Assembly: GCA_009380095.1 (NCBI GenBank)
Contig: WHSL01000004.1
Location: forward strand, 1-63,248
Reading direction: 5' to 3'
Origin: Streptosporangiales bacterium
Lineage (GTDB): Bacteria > Actinomycetota > Actinomycetes > Streptosporangiales > Streptosporangiaceae
DNA length: 63,248 nt
Part shown: piece by piece, positions 17,044-29,003 of the stretch
Layout of the letters: every line of letters starts with the position of its first letter
Position numbering within the stretch: the first letter of the stretch is position 1
Made by a program: the position numbers and the translations under genes
Notes under the pieces: model-generated
Told to the model about the DNA's origin: nothing
Seen by the model: the letters and a program-made list of their open reading frames with translations, nothing else
Database searches by the model: none

Positions 17044-17598
17044 ATGCGGGTGCTTGGTGTGGATCCCGGGCTCACGCGTTGTGGTCTTGGCGCTGTTGAG
17101 GGGGTTCCCGGTAAGCCGCTGAGCCTTCTTGACGTCGGGGTGGTGCGTACGTCGCCTGGGGATGAGCCGGCTCAGCGGTTACTCGCTGTGGAGCAGGGGA
17201 TTGAGGCCGCGCTTGATCGGTTGCGTCCTGATGCGGTGGCGGTGGAGCGGGTCTTTGCCCAGCACAATGTTCGGACCGTGATGGGGACCGCGCAGGCCAG
17301 TGGGATAGCGATCGTCTGTGCGGCGCGGCGGGGGCTGCCCGTTGCGTTGCACACCCCGAGTGAGGCCAAGGCCGCCATCACCGGTAATGGTCGGGCGGGC
17401 AAGGCTCAGGTGCAGGCGATGGTGACGCGGCTGTTGCGGCTGCCGGAGGCGCCGCGTCCGGCGGACGCCGCCGACGCGCTCGCGCTGGCCATCTGTCATG
17501 TGTGGCGGGGTGGGGCGACGAATCGGCTGGTCGCCGCGCGGCAGGCCGCCGCCGAGGGCCGCGGCCCCGCGCCGTACATCAGGAGGGTTGCCAAGTGA
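17044..17598 (+). CDS. ruvC: crossover junction endodeoxyribonuclease RuvC
   Basis: Holliday-junction resolvase acting with RuvAB in recombinational repair. 184 aa. RNase H-like acidic residues are visible: D7 in [11 protein letters not shown]68 in VAVERVF, and the terminal acidic pair in [16 protein letters not shown] 17044 has GGAGG 5-6 nt upstream. An SOS box precedes it. The first ~250 nt have many T- and G-ending codons unlike ruvA and ruvB. The stop overlaps ruvA by 4 nt. Confidence 0.97.
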   Translation: MRVLGVDPGLTRCGLGAVEGVPGKPLSLLDVGVVRTSPGDEPAQRLLAVEQGIEAALDRLRPDAVAVERVFAQHNVRTVMGTAQASGIAIVCAARRGLPVALHTPSEAKAAITGNGRAGKAQVQAMVTRLLRLPEAPRPADAADALALAICHVWRGGATNRLVAARQAAAEGRGPAPYIRRVAK

Positions 17599-18203
17599 TC
17601 GCGTTCGTGAACGGGCGGGTGGCCGGCCTGGCGCCCGACGCGGCGGTCGTCGAGGTCGGCGGGGTCGGGCTGTCCCTGCAGTGCACGCCCGGCACGCTGG
17701 CCCGGCTGCGGATGGGGGAGGAGGCGCATGTCCCCACGTCCCTGGTGGTCAGGGAGGACTCGCTCACCCTTTTCGGCTTCGCTGACGACGACGAGCGGAA
17801 CGTCTTCGAACTGGTGCAGACCGCCAGTGGCGTGGGGCCGCGGCTCGCGCTGGCCATGCTCGCCGTGCACACGCCGAACACGCTGCGGAAGATCATGGCC
17901 ACCGAGGACATCGCGGGCCTCACCCAGGTGCCGGGCATCGGCAAGAAGGGCGCCGCCAAGATCATGCTGGAGCTGAAGGACCGGCTCGGCGCCGCGTACG
18001 ACGGCGGCGGCGGGGTGGCCGTTCCGGCGCAGGCCGGCGACGGACCCGCCTGGCGGCCGCAGGTCCACACCGCCCTCACCAACCTCGGCTGGTCGGCCAA
18101 GGACGCGGACGCCGCCGTGCAGGCCGTGGCGGGGGAGGCGGGCGATCCGCCGGACGTGGCGGCCCTGCTCAGGTCCGCGCTGCGCAAGCTCAGCAGGGCC
18201 TAG
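17595..18203 (+). CDS. ruvA: Holliday junction branch migration protein RuvA
   Basis: Junction-binding tetramer that loads the RuvB motor. 202 aa: an OB-fold N-terminus, two helix-hairpin-helix motifs ([13 protein letters not shown] and [18 protein letters not shown]) and a C-terminal RuvB-contact domain after a Gly/Ala-rich linker. GTG 17595 overlaps ruvC by 4 nt and has AGGAGG at 17581-17586. ruvB follows 14 nt later. Confidence 0.96.
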   Translation: MIAFVNGRVAGLAPDAAVVEVGGVGLSLQCTPGTLARLRMGEEAHVPTSLVVREDSLTLFGFADDDERNVFELVQTASGVGPRLALAMLAVHTPNTLRKIMATEDIAGLTQVPGIGKKGAAKIMLELKDRLGAAYDGGGGVAVPAQAGDGPAWRPQVHTALTNLGWSAKDADAAVQAVAGEAGDPPDVAALLRSALRKLSRA

Positions 18204-18217
18204 GCGGGGTACGGAAC

Positions 18218-19309
18218 GTGAGCGAACTCCCCGAGGACCGCGGCCTCGTCTCCCCGGTCGCCGACGCGGACGAGCGGGTGATCGAGAGCGCGCTGCGGCC
18301 CAAGACCCTCGACGACTTCATCGGCCAGTCGCGCGTCCGCGAGCAACTGTCGCTGGTGCTGCAGAGCGCGCTGCGCCGCGGCCGCGCCCCCGATCACGTG
18401 TTGATGTCCGGTGGCCCCGGCCTCGGCAAGACCACCCTCGCCTTGATCATCGCCGCGGAGCTCGGCGCGCCGCTGCGCATCAGCAGCGGCCCCGCCATCG
18501 AGCGCGCGGGGGACCTCGCCGCCGTGCTGTCCACGCTGCAGGAGGGCGAGGTCCTGTTTCTCGACGAGATCCACCGGATGGCACGCCCCGCCGAGGAGAT
18601 GCTGTACGTCGCGATGGAGGACTTCCGGGTCGACGTGATGGTCGGCAAGGGTCCCGGCGCCACCGCCATCCCGCTGGACATCGCGCCGTTCACGCTCGTC
18701 GGCGCCACGACGCGGGCGGGGCTGCTGCCCGCGCCGCTGCGCGACAGGTTCGGCTTCGTCGCGCACATGGACTTCTATGAGCCGCCTGAGCTGGAGCGCA
18801 TCTTGCACCGATCGGCCGGCCTGCTCGGCGTGGGGTTGCCGGCGGAGGCGGCGGCGGAGATCGCGCGCCGCTCCCGGGGCACGCCGCGGATCGCGAACCG
18901 GCTGCTGCGCCGGGTGCGCGACTACGCGGAGGTGCGCGCCGGTGGCGAGGTCACCCGGGAGCTGACCCGCGCCGCGCTCGCGCTGTACGAGGTGGACGAC
19001 GAGGGTCTGGACCGGCTGGACCGGGCGGTGCTCGGCGCGCTGATGCGCAAGTTCGGTGGCGGGCCGGTGGGGCTGTCCACGCTGGCCGTGTCGGTGGGGG
19101 AGGAGCCGGAGACCGTGGAGGTTGTGGCGGAGCCCTTCCTGGTCCGCGCCGGGTTGCTGGCCCGTACGCCGCGTGGCCGGGTCGCCACCCCGGCGGCCTG
19201 GGAGCACATGGGGCTGACCCCGCCGCCGGATGCGATGTTTCCCGGCAACACGCTCTTCGACCAGTCCGTCATCAACGACACCGCCGGGGGCGGCATGGAA
19301 GATCGGTAA
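18218..19309 (+). CDS. ruvB: Holliday junction branch migration ATPase RuvB
   Basis: AAA+ hexameric motor of branch migration. 363 aa: Walker A GGPGLGKT (65-72), Walker B LFLDEIHR, sensor 1 GATTRAG, and a C-terminal winged-helix domain ([17 protein letters not shown]). Starts at GTG 18218. It is the last gene of the ruvCAB unit; an inverted repeat begins 3 nt after the stop. Confidence 0.97.
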   Translation: MSELPEDRGLVSPVADADERVIESALRPKTLDDFIGQSRVREQLSLVLQSALRRGRAPDHVLMSGGPGLGKTTLALIIAAELGAPLRISSGPAIERAGDLAAVLSTLQEGEVLFLDEIHRMARPAEEMLYVAMEDFRVDVMVGKGPGATAIPLDIAPFTLVGATTRAGLLPAPLRDRFGFVAHMDFYEPPELERILHRSAGLLGVGLPAEAAAEIARRSRGTPRIANRLLRRVRDYAEVRAGGEVTRELTRAALALYEVDDEGLDRLDRAVLGALMRKFGGGPVGLSTLAVSVGEEPETVEVVAEPFLVRAGLLARTPRGRVATPAAWEHMGLTPPPDAMFPGNTLFDQSVINDTAGGGMEDR

Positions 19310-19311
19310 GG

Positions 19312-19330
19312 AACTCGACACGGTCGAGTT
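19312..19330. terminator. hairpin after ruvB
   Basis: AACTCGA and TCGAGTT form a perfect 7-bp stem with a 5-nt loop just after the ruvB stop. There is no long U tract, so it could also be an operator for the yajC promoter 18 bp downstream. Confidence 0.45.
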
Positions 19331-19348
19331 TCGTTCCAACGCACGTCG

Positions 19349-19378
19349 TTGCCGGTCGTTCTCGGGGTCGCCTAGACT
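19349..19378 (+). promoter_or_regulatory. candidate promoter of yajC-secD-secF
   Basis: TTGCCG (19349-19354) and TAGACT (19373-19378) are separated by 18 bp. yajC starts 131 nt downstream. Confidence 0.5.
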
Positions 19379-19509
19379 CCGGGACCTGGCTGGCACGCAT
19401 GCGCACGGCCGAACGTGGCCGTACGCCGTTCCACCCTCCGGGTGACGCGCCCCGCGTACTCGTTCCGGCGGCCGCTGTCCGCGGCCGAACCCGCAAGGAA
19501 GGATGCCCC

Positions 19510-19917
19510 GTGCAGGGCAACGACGTTCTCGCCGCGCTGCCGGCCGCGCTCGACTCCGTGGCCGCTCCGCTCGCCCAGCCGAGTGGCGGTGGCGGCAGTG
19601 CACTGATCCAGTTTCTGCCGCTCATCGCCATTGTGGCGCTGTTCTACTTCATGATGATCCGGCCGCAGCGCAGGCGGCAGCAGAAGATGGCCGAGATGCA
19701 GCGCAATCTCATGCCGGGTAATGAGGTCATGACCAACACCGGCATGTTCGCGACCGTGATCGACATCGACGACGACGGCGTGACGCTGGAGATCTCTCCC
19801 GGCGTCAACGTGCGCATGCTGAAGCAGTCCATCGGCCAGGTCGTGAACCAGCCCGAGGCTGCGCAGGAGCCCGAGGCCCCGGTCGACGGTTCCGCCGACG
19901 GCGCGAACAACAAGTAG
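19510..19917 (+). CDS. yajC: preprotein translocase subunit YajC
   Basis: Small membrane subunit associated with SecDF. 135 aa: one membrane segment (LIQFLPLIAIVALFYFMMI), the hallmark RPQRRRQQKM, then MPGNEVMTNTGMFATVIDID and an acidic tail. GTG 19510 has AAGGAAGGA 6-7 nt upstream. It leads the yajC-secD-secF gene set. Confidence 0.95.
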   Translation: MQGNDVLAALPAALDSVAAPLAQPSGGGGSALIQFLPLIAIVALFYFMMIRPQRRRQQKMAEMQRNLMPGNEVMTNTGMFATVIDIDDDGVTLEISPGVNVRMLKQSIGQVVNQPEAAQEPEAPVDGSADGANNK

Positions 19918-20051
19918 TCTCACCACGCGCGGCCCGCGACCGCCGGGAACGGAAGACCATCCGTTCCCGGCGCGTGTGGCGCCCGGGCGACCAGGCCCGG
20001 CCCCGCGCGTGATGCGGCGAAGCCGCGATCGAGACAGAGGAAGACGACAAG

Positions 20052-21740
20052 TTGGCAGGCCAAAGCAACGTTCCCAAGCCCGGGCGGACGCTCGTGGGGT
20101 TCCTCCTGCTGCTGGTGGTCCTCGCGGGGGCCATCGTGCTGCAGAAGGCGTTCACCCCGAAGCTGGCGCTCGACCTCAGCGGTGGCACCACGGTCACGCT
20201 GACCGCGCGGACCGACAACGGTAAGCCGCCGTCGGACGAGGCCATGGGCCAGGCGCTGGACATCATCCGGGAGCGCGTCAACGGCGCCGGGGTGTCCGAG
20301 GCCGAGGTGAGTCAGCAGGGCGACAACGTCATCGTCGTCGCCGTACCCGGCACCGAGGGCCGGCGGGTCGCCCAGCAGGTCGGTGAGACCGCGCAGCTGC
20401 GCTTCCGCCAGGTGCTGCTGGCGGGCCAGAGCTCCCCTCCGGCGCCCACGCCCACGCCGACCGGCACCGCCACTCCGGGAGCGTCTCCCGCCGCCACGCC
20501 GACCGCCACGCCGACCGCCTCGCCGACGGCCCAGAACCGCGCGCTCGGCGCCGCGCTGACCGGCAAGGCCGCGCCCACGCCGACTCCCACCCCCACGCCG
20601 ACCGCCTCGCAGCCGCCCGCCGACCCGTCCACGATGGGCGACACCTCCGGCGTCGACCCGGCGGTGCTGGCGCAGTTCCAGAGGCTCAACTGCGCCGAGC
20701 GGAACTGGCAGGAGAAGTACAAGGTCACCGACACGCCGAACAAGCAGATCGCGACCTGTGACGACCAGGGCGTGAAGTACGTGCTGGACAAGACCTCGGT
20801 CGAGGGCAAGGAGATCTCCAACGCCCAGGCCGGCCTGGACTCCGCCACCGGCGCGCAGTGGGTCGTCAACCTCGACTTCAACGGCACCGGCACGCGGCAG
20901 TTCGGCGACGTCACCACCCGGGTGGTGAACCTGCAGCCGCCGCGCAACCAGGTCGCGATCGTGCTGGACGGCCGCGTGGTGTCCGCGCCGCAGATCAACG
21001 AGCCGATCACCGGCGGCACCGCGCAGATCACCGGCGACTTCACCGAGCAGGAGGCCAAGGATCTCGCGAACGTGCTGAAGTACGGCGCGCTGCCGCTGGA
21101 GTTCGAGAAGAGCTCCATCGAGGAGGTCTCCGCCACCCTCGGCTCCGACCAGCTCCGCGGCGGCATCCTCGCCATGATCATCGGCATGGTGCTGGTGGTG
21201 CTCTACTGCCTGCTCTACTACCGGGCACTCGGGCTCGTCGCCGTGTTCAGCCTCGTCGTCTCCGCCGCACTGGCGTACGAGGCGGTGCTGCTGCTCGGCC
21301 ACAACATCAACTTCAGGCTGTCCCTGGCCGGCATCGCCGGCCTCGTCGTCGCGATCGGCATCACCGCCGACTCGTTCATCGTGTACTTCGAGCGATTGCG
21401 CGACGAGGTGCGTGACGGCAAGTCGCTGCGGTCGGCGGTCGAGCGCGGCTGGAAGCGGGCGCGACGCACCATCATCGTCGCCGACGTGGTCTCGCTGCTC
21501 GCCGCGGGCGTGCTTTACTTCCTCGCCATCGGGGGGGTCAAGGGCTTCGCGTTCACCCTCGGCCTGATCACGCTCATCGACGTCGTGGTGGTCTTCCTGT
21601 TCACCAAGCCGCTGGTCAGCCTGCTGGCCCGGACCACGTTCTTCGGTCAGGGACACCCCCTCTCCGGGCTCGATCCGAAACGCCTCGGCGTCAAGTCGCC
21701 GATCCGCGGGAGCCGGCTCACTCCGAAGGAGGCCTCCTGA
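20052..21740 (+). CDS. secD: protein translocase subunit SecD
   Basis: RND-type membrane protein that uses proton motive force to help Sec export. 562 aa. The first membrane helix is TLVGFLLLLVVLAGAIVL, followed by LDLSGGTTVTL and the periplasmic P1 domain, and the C-terminal half carries five helices. The P1 domain holds a ~65-residue Pro/Thr/Ala-rich insertion (residues ~130-195) followed by a segment with two cysteines (NCAERNW, ATCDDQG). Starts at TTG 20052 with GAGG upstream. Its TGA shares one base with the secF ATG. Confidence 0.96.
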   Translation: MAGQSNVPKPGRTLVGFLLLLVVLAGAIVLQKAFTPKLALDLSGGTTVTLTARTDNGKPPSDEAMGQALDIIRERVNGAGVSEAEVSQQGDNVIVVAVPGTEGRRVAQQVGETAQLRFRQVLLAGQSSPPAPTPTPTGTATPGASPAATPTATPTASPTAQNRALGAALTGKAAPTPTPTPTPTASQPPADPSTMGDTSGVDPAVLAQFQRLNCAERNWQEKYKVTDTPNKQIATCDDQGVKYVLDKTSVEGKEISNAQAGLDSATGAQWVVNLDFNGTGTRQFGDVTTRVVNLQPPRNQVAIVLDGRVVSAPQINEPITGGTAQITGDFTEQEAKDLANVLKYGALPLEFEKSSIEEVSATLGSDQLRGGILAMIIGMVLVVLYCLLYYRALGLVAVFSLVVSAALAYEAVLLLGHNINFRLSLAGIAGLVVAIGITADSFIVYFERLRDEVRDGKSLRSAVERGWKRARRTIIVADVVSLLAAGVLYFLAIGGVKGFAFTLGLITLIDVVVVFLFTKPLVSLLARTTFFGQGHPLSGLDPKRLGVKSPIRGSRLTPKEAS

Positions 21741-22915
21741 TGTCGCGCCTCGGCAACCTCGGCGCCGGCCTGTACCAGGGCGAGATCAGCATCGACGTCA
21801 TCGGCAGGCGCAAGCGGTGGTACATGCTGTCCGCCGTGCTCCTGCTCGTCGCGGTGGCGGCGCTGGGCTTCCGCGGGCTCAACCTCGGCATCGAGTTCAC
21901 CGGCGGGACGGTCTTCCGGATCCCGGCCCCGACCGCCACGGTCGAGCAGGTCCGCTCCGCGGTGAGTGAGGCCGCGGGGGTCGAGCAGGTCGTCGTACAG
22001 AAGGCCGGCGACAGCTGGCGGGCGCAGACCGAGGCCCTGCCGGCGGACGAGCTCAACGAGGTCCAGACGCAGATCGCCGAGGACTTCAACCTGTCGCCCG
22101 ACCAGATCAGCCCGACCAGCATCGGCCCCTCCTGGGGCGGCCAGATCTCGCAGAGTGCGCTGCTCGCGCTGGGCGTCTTCATGGCCCTGGTGGTGCTCTA
22201 CCTGTCGATGGCCTTCGAGTGGAAGATGGCCGCCGCGGCGATCCTCGCGCTGGTGCACGACATCGTCATCACCGTCGGCCTGTACGCGCTCATCGGCTTC
22301 GAGGTCACCCCGGCCTCGCTGATCGGCCTGCTCACCATCCTCGGCTACTCGCTCTACGACACCGTCGTCGTCTTCGACAAGGTGCGGGAGAACACGGCCG
22401 GGCTCGGCTCCGGGGCACGGATGACCTACAGCCAGGCGGCCAACCTGGCGGTCGACCAGACCCTGGTGCGCTCCATCAACACCTCCGTCGTCGCGCTGCT
22501 CCCGGTCGCCGCGATCCTGTTCGTCGGGGCGGGCCTGCTCGGCGCGGGCACCCTGAAGGACCTGGCGCTGGTGCTGTTCATCGGCATGGCCGCGGGCACG
22601 TACTCCTCGGTCTTCATCGCCAGCCCGTTCCTCGCCGACCTCAAGGAACGCGAGCCCGCCATGCAGGCCCTGGCCAAGCGGGTCACCGCGCGCCAGGCCT
22701 CCGCCGGCAAGGAGGGCAAGAAGGGCAGGGCGCGCGCCGCCCGGCGGGAGGATCCGTCCGCGGAGGCGGCCACCGAGGCCGAGCCGGAGGACGATCAGGA
22801 GCCGCAGCCCGCCTCGGCGGGCGCCTCGACCCGGCGCGTCGTCCAGCAGGGCCCGCGCAGGCAACCCAGCCGCAAGGGTTCCAAGCGGCGCCCCGGCGGC
22901 AAGAAGCGGAAGTGA
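21740..22915 (+). CDS. secF: protein translocase subunit SecF
   Basis: Partner of SecD in the Sec export complex. 391 aa: FRGLNLGIEFTGGTVF in the first periplasmic region, SLIGLLTILGYSLYDTVVVFDKVREN and SINTSVVALLPVAAI in the core helices. The C-terminal ~75 residues are a Lys/Arg- and Glu-rich cytoplasmic tail (GSKRRPGGKKRK at the end), which could contact ribosome or lipid; that is inference. ATG 21740 has AAGGAGG upstream within secD. Confidence 0.96.
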   Translation: MSRLGNLGAGLYQGEISIDVIGRRKRWYMLSAVLLLVAVAALGFRGLNLGIEFTGGTVFRIPAPTATVEQVRSAVSEAAGVEQVVVQKAGDSWRAQTEALPADELNEVQTQIAEDFNLSPDQISPTSIGPSWGGQISQSALLALGVFMALVVLYLSMAFEWKMAAAAILALVHDIVITVGLYALIGFEVTPASLIGLLTILGYSLYDTVVVFDKVRENTAGLGSGARMTYSQAANLAVDQTLVRSINTSVVALLPVAAILFVGAGLLGAGTLKDLALVLFIGMAAGTYSSVFIASPFLADLKEREPAMQALAKRVTARQASAGKEGKKGRARAARREDPSAEAATEAEPEDDQEPQPASAGASTRRVVQQGPRRQPSRKGSKRRPGGKKRK

Positions 22916-22919
22916 GCAG

Positions 22920-23474
22920 GTGACCTCGGAGCAGGTGGCGAGCGCCCCCCTCGACCTCGGTGCGCTGATCGCGGCGCGGGTGCGGGACATCCCCGACTAT
23001 CCGAAGCCGGGCGTGCTGTTCAAGGACATCACGCCGTTGCTGGCCGACCACGTCGCGTTCGCCGGCGTGGTCGACGCCATCGTCAACCACTACGGCCGGG
23101 GCACGGTCGACAAGGTCGTCGGCATCGAGGCCCGCGGCTTCATCCTGGCCGCCCCGGTCGCCTACCACTTCGGGGCCGGGTTCGTACCGGTGCGGAAGAA
23201 GGGCAAGCTCCCGGCGGCGACCCTGGAGGCCACCTACGACCTGGAGTACGGCACCGAGACGATCGAGGTGCACCAGGACGCGTTCACGCCGGGGGAGCGG
23301 GTGCTGATCGTGGACGACGTGCTCGCCACCGGCGGCACCGCCGCCGCCACGGCGGACCTGGTCCGCCGGGCGGGAGGCGAGGTCATCGGCCTTTCGGTCC
23401 TGCTCGAGCTGTCCTTCCTGAACGGCCGGGCGCGCCTGGGCGACCTGCCGCTGCACACCCTGGTCAACGCATGA
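22920..23474 (+). CDS. apt: adenine phosphoribosyltransferase
   Basis: Purine salvage enzyme making AMP from adenine and PRPP. 184 aa, with the PRPP motif VLIVDDVLATGGTA, the N-terminal IPDYPKPGVLFKDITPLL and the GIEARGFILAAPVA loop. GTG 22920 follows secF by 4 nt with GAGCAGG upstream. It is placed before relA, as in most actinobacteria; both concern purine nucleotides. A strong hairpin follows it. Confidence 0.96.
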   Translation: MTSEQVASAPLDLGALIAARVRDIPDYPKPGVLFKDITPLLADHVAFAGVVDAIVNHYGRGTVDKVVGIEARGFILAAPVAYHFGAGFVPVRKKGKLPAATLEATYDLEYGTETIEVHQDAFTPGERVLIVDDVLATGGTAAATADLVRRAGGEVIGLSVLLELSFLNGRARLGDLPLHTLVNA

Positions 23475-23480
23475 CCCATG

Positions 23481-23511
23481 CCTGATCTGGGCGGATGCCG
23501 CCCGGATCAGG
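23481..23511. terminator. hairpin terminator after apt
   Basis: 14-bp arms (CCTGATCTGGGCGG and CCGCCCGGATCAGG, with one G-U pair) flank a 3-nt ATG loop, 6 nt after the apt stop. No U tract follows, as is common in high-GC actinomycetes. Confidence 0.75.
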
Positions 23512-23523
23512 CACACGGGCCAG

Positions 23524-23529
23524 TAGACT
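23524..23529 (+). promoter_or_regulatory. -10 element of relA
   Basis: TAGACT lies 34 nt upstream of the relA GTG and just after the apt hairpin. A matching -35 is not evident. Confidence 0.4.
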
Positions 23530-23563
23530 GACCTTCCCAGCCCGTAGGCGGGAAGGAGCCTGG

Positions 23564-25975
<2,412 letters not shown>

Positions 25976-26005
25976 CCGGGCGGCACCCAGTGACCGGAGC
26001 GCCCG

Positions 26006-27238
26006 TCAGCTGAGCTCGTGGAAGGCCTTCTCGGCCTCGGTGAGCCAGGAGCGGCGAGCCTCCAGCGCCTCCTCGTGCTCGCGGGTCTTGCGCTCGTCGC
26101 CGACCGCGCGGGCCTTCTCCAGCTTCTTCTCAAGCTGCTCGATGGAGGTGCGCAGCTGGGCGACCGTGGCCTCGGCGCGGGCCCGCGCCTCGGGGTTGGT
26201 ACGCCGCCACTCGCTCTCCTCGGCCTTGCGCACGGTCTCCTCGACCCGCCGCAGCCCACCCTCCAGCCGGTCCCGGTCGTCGCGGGGGACCGGGCCGATG
26301 GCCTCCCACCGCTCCTGCAGCGCGCGCAGCGAGGCGCGCGCGGCCCGTACGTCGGAGACCGGCAGCAGCTTCTGCGCCTCGATGAGCAGCTCCTCCTTGG
26401 CGGTGGCGTGCTCGGCGAACTCCGCGTCACGCTCGGCGAAGACCGCGTTCCTGGCGTGGAAGAACTGGTCCTGCGCGGCCTTGAACCGGCCCCACAGCTC
26501 CTCCTCGGTGGTGCGGTCGGCCCGGCCGGCCGCCTTCCACTGGCGCATCAGGTCCCGGTAGTGGGCCGCGGTCGGCCCCCAGTCGGTGGAGTCGGAGAGC
26601 GACTCGGCCTCGGCGACGAGGTACTCCTTGCGCTCCCGCGCCTCGCCGCGCTGCTCCTCGAGGCTCGCGAAGTACGCCTTGCGGCGCTTGGTGAAGGCGC
26701 TGCGCGCGCTGGACAGCCGTTTCCACAGGGCGGTCTCGGTGGGCCGGTCCACCCGCGGGGTGGCCTTCCACTCCTCGACGAGCTGCCGCATCCGCTCGCC
26801 GCCGGCCTTCCAGTGCGTGGTCTCCTCGGCGATGCGCTCCGCCTCGGCGACGATGCGCTCCTTGGTCTCCCGCGCCTCGCCGCGCTGCCGCTCGCGCGCC
26901 TCGCGCTGCTCCGCGCGGCGCCCCTGCACCAGCGTGCCGAGGTCGTCGAGCCGCTTGGACAGCGCGTCGAGGTCGCCCACCGCGTGCGCGTCGGTGACCG
27001 ACTCGCGCAGCCGTTGGATTATCGACTCGGCCTGGCCCGGCGGCAGGTCGGTGGTCTTGATCCGCTGCTCCAGCAGATCGACCTCGGTGACCAGCGACTC
27101 GTACTTCCGCCGGAAGAAGGCCAGCGCCTCCTCCGGGGCCCCGGCCTGCCAGGACCCTACGGCGCGCTCGCCGTCGGCCGTACGGACATAGACGGTGCCG
27201 TCGTCGTCTACGCGTCCCCACGGGTCCGTGGTGTTCAC
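26006..27238 (-). CDS. DUF349 domain-containing coiled-coil protein
   Basis: 410-aa, highly charged, mostly helical protein with repeated DUF349 units (WKAGGERMRQLVEEWKATPR, YRDLMRQWKAAGRADRTTEE, LRALQERWEAIGPVPRDDRD). The N-terminus has a WGRVDDDGTVYVRTADGER strand region and the C-terminus a long coiled coil. Function is not known with certainty. Starts at GTG 27238, 37 nt after the PPIase gene on the same strand, so the two are probably cotranscribed. It converges on relA with a 30-nt gap. Confidence 0.88.
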   Translation of the reverse strand: MNTTDPWGRVDDDGTVYVRTADGERAVGSWQAGAPEEALAFFRRKYESLVTEVDLLEQRIKTTDLPPGQAESIIQRLRESVTDAHAVGDLDALSKRLDDLGTLVQGRRAEQREARERQRGEARETKERIVAEAERIAEETTHWKAGGERMRQLVEEWKATPRVDRPTETALWKRLSSARSAFTKRRKAYFASLEEQRGEARERKEYLVAEAESLSDSTDWGPTAAHYRDLMRQWKAAGRADRTTEEELWGRFKAAQDQFFHARNAVFAERDAEFAEHATAKEELLIEAQKLLPVSDVRAARASLRALQERWEAIGPVPRDDRDRLEGGLRRVEETVRKAEESEWRRTNPEARARAEATVAQLRTSIEQLEKKLEKARAVGDERKTREHEEALEARRSWLTEAEKAFHELS

Positions 27239-27275
27239 CGTTGTCCTCCTGCCATCAAGGCCTGGCCATCGAGTG

Positions 27276-28100
27276 TCAGGGATTCCCCTGTGTCTCTTTG
27301 ACGGTCACCTTCTCCACGACGACGTCACGCTTGGGCGCTTCGCCGCCTTCGCCGCCGCCGGCCTTGGCCACCTCGTCGACGATAGCGAGACCTTCCACCA
27401 CCGTGCCGAAAGGCGTGTAGTCCGGCTGCAGCCCGCCCTCCTTGTAGACGATGAAGAACTGGCTGCCGTTGCTGTCCGGCTGTTGGCTGTGGGCCATCGC
27501 CACCGTACCCCGTGGGTACGTCGCTCCCTGGGTGTTCTCGTTCGCGAAGCGGTACCCGGGGCCGCCCAGGCCGGTGCCCGACGGGTCCCCGCACTGCAGC
27601 ACGAAGATGCCGGTGGCGGTGAGCCGGTGGCACGACGAGTCGTCGTAGAAGCCCTCCTCGGCCAGGTGCCGGAAGGAGCCGGTGGCACACGGCGCGGCGG
27701 CGCCGTCCAGATCCATCACGATCTCGCCACGGTTGGTCTCGATCGTGGCACGGTACTTCGCCGTGCCGACCTTCGCCTTCGGCGGCTTCACCGTGGGCAG
27801 CTTCTTCTTGACCTCGGCCGGCGCCGTGTCGTCCGGGATGAACTCGCAGGTGCCGGGCGGCGGTGGGGTGGCCGTCGGGGTGCTGGACGCGCTCGGCGAG
27901 CCGGCCGCCTTACCGGCGCCGTCGTCGCCGATGAGGCGCGTGCCCGCGTACGCGACGCCCCCGGTCACCAGCAGCGCGGCCGCCGCCGCGGATCCGATCA
28001 GCGCACGGCGCCGGCGGCGCGCGCTCCGCTCCTCGGCGCGCAGGGCCCGGCGTTCGTAGTGCTCCCGCGCGAGACGTCGCTGGCGATCCTTGGACCCCAC
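27276..28100 (-). CDS. membrane-anchored peptidyl-prolyl cis-trans isomerase (cyclophilin)
   Basis: 274 aa. A basic cytoplasmic N-terminus and one membrane segment (RALIGSAAAAALLVTGGVAYA) are followed by a Ser/Pro/Thr linker and a cyclophilin domain outside the membrane (CHRLTATGIFVLQCGDP, GTVAMAHSQ, NGSQFFIVY, YTPFGTVVEG). The catalytic Arg in CHRL is kept. The position between relA and the MBL gene matches the M. tuberculosis ppiB-hisS order. GTG 28100 has GGAGG 5 nt upstream; ATG 28112 would leave no room for it. It is divergent from the MBL hydrolase. Confidence 0.9.
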   Translation of the reverse strand: MGSKDRQRRLAREHYERRALRAEERSARRRRRALIGSAAAAALLVTGGVAYAGTRLIGDDGAGKAAGSPSASSTPTATPPPPGTCEFIPDDTAPAEVKKKLPTVKPPKAKVGTAKYRATIETNRGEIVMDLDGAAAPCATGSFRHLAEEGFYDDSSCHRLTATGIFVLQCGDPSGTGLGGPGYRFANENTQGATYPRGTVAMAHSQQPDSNGSQFFIVYKEGGLQPDYTPFGTVVEGLAIVDEVAKAGGGEGGEAPKRDVVVEKVTVKETQGNP

Positions 28101-28224
28101 GTGTTCCTCCATCGGCGCTGGATCCCGGGTACGGACACGGCGTGTAGGCCGGGATCGTACCTGCACACCGCAATGAATTAGCAGTGCCAGGCGGCTGATC
28201 GGTACGCTCATGTTGTCGTCGGCC

Positions 28225-28241
28225 GCGCAAGCGGCTTGCGC
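28225..28241. promoter_or_regulatory. inverted repeat in the PPIase/MBL divergent promoter region
   Basis: GCGCAAG-CGG-CTTGCGC is a perfect 7-3-7 palindrome between the divergent starts at 28100 and 28277. It may be an operator; a minus-strand TACGAT lies nearer the PPIase gene. Confidence 0.35.
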
Positions 28242-28276
28242 ACCCCACTCAACCGCCACCGAGGTAGAGGACGACC

Positions 28277-28996
28277 GTGCTCGTCGCCGGGTTTCCCGCG
28301 GGCTCGTTCGCGGCCAACTGTTACGTTGTCGCGCCCGCCGCGGGTGAGGAATGCGTGATCATCGACCCTGGGCAGGACGCCGAAGGCGGGATCGAGGAGA
28401 TCCTCGCCGAGCACCGGCTGCGGCCGGTCGCCGTGCTGCTCACGCACGGGCACATCGACCACATCTGGTCGGTGGCCCCGGTCTGCGGCGCGCGCGACGT
28501 GCCCGCCTTCATCCACCCGGACGACCGTGAGCTGCTCGCCGATCCGGCCAAGGGGCTGTCGCTGATGACGAAGCAGCAGCTCTTCGGCGGCCTGGAGTTC
28601 AGCGAGCCCGACGACGTACGGGAGCTGGCCGACGGGGAGCCGATCCGGCTGGCGGGGCTGGAGTTCACGGTCGACCACGCGCCGGGCCATACCCGCGGGT
28701 CGGTGCTGTTCCGCACGCAGGCGACAGGAGAGCTGGCTCAGTTGACCTCTGGGGTGATGTTCTCCGGGGACGTGCTCTTCGCCGGCTCGATCGGGCGCAC
28801 CGACCTCCCGGGCGGAGACCACGCGGCGATGCTGCGCAGCCTGGCGGACAAGTGCCTGCCGCTGCCCGACGACACCGCGGTCCTGCCCGGGCACGGCCCG
28901 CAGACCACCATCGGCCGCGAACGCGCCACCAACCCCTTCCTCGCCGATCTGGCCGGGGGAGGCGTACCGGGTTCCGGCCCGAACCGGGGACTTTGA
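28277..28996 (+). CDS. MBL-fold metallo-hydrolase (glyoxalase II-like)
   Basis: 239-aa metallo-beta-lactamase-fold enzyme. Zinc ligands are visible in [33 protein letters not shown] and LPGHGPQT. This profile fits hydroxyacylglutathione hydrolase-like thioester hydrolases; the true substrate in a mycothiol-using actinomycete is unknown. Starts at GTG 28277. It is followed 7 nt later by hisS, an order shared with M. tuberculosis (Rv2581c-hisS). Confidence 0.88.
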   Translation: MLVAGFPAGSFAANCYVVAPAAGEECVIIDPGQDAEGGIEEILAEHRLRPVAVLLTHGHIDHIWSVAPVCGARDVPAFIHPDDRELLADPAKGLSLMTKQQLFGGLEFSEPDDVRELADGEPIRLAGLEFTVDHAPGHTRGSVLFRTQATGELAQLTSGVMFSGDVLFAGSIGRTDLPGGDHAAMLRSLADKCLPLPDDTAVLPGHGPQTTIGRERATNPFLADLAGGGVPGSGPNRGL

Positions 28997-29003
28997 CGAT
29001 CAC

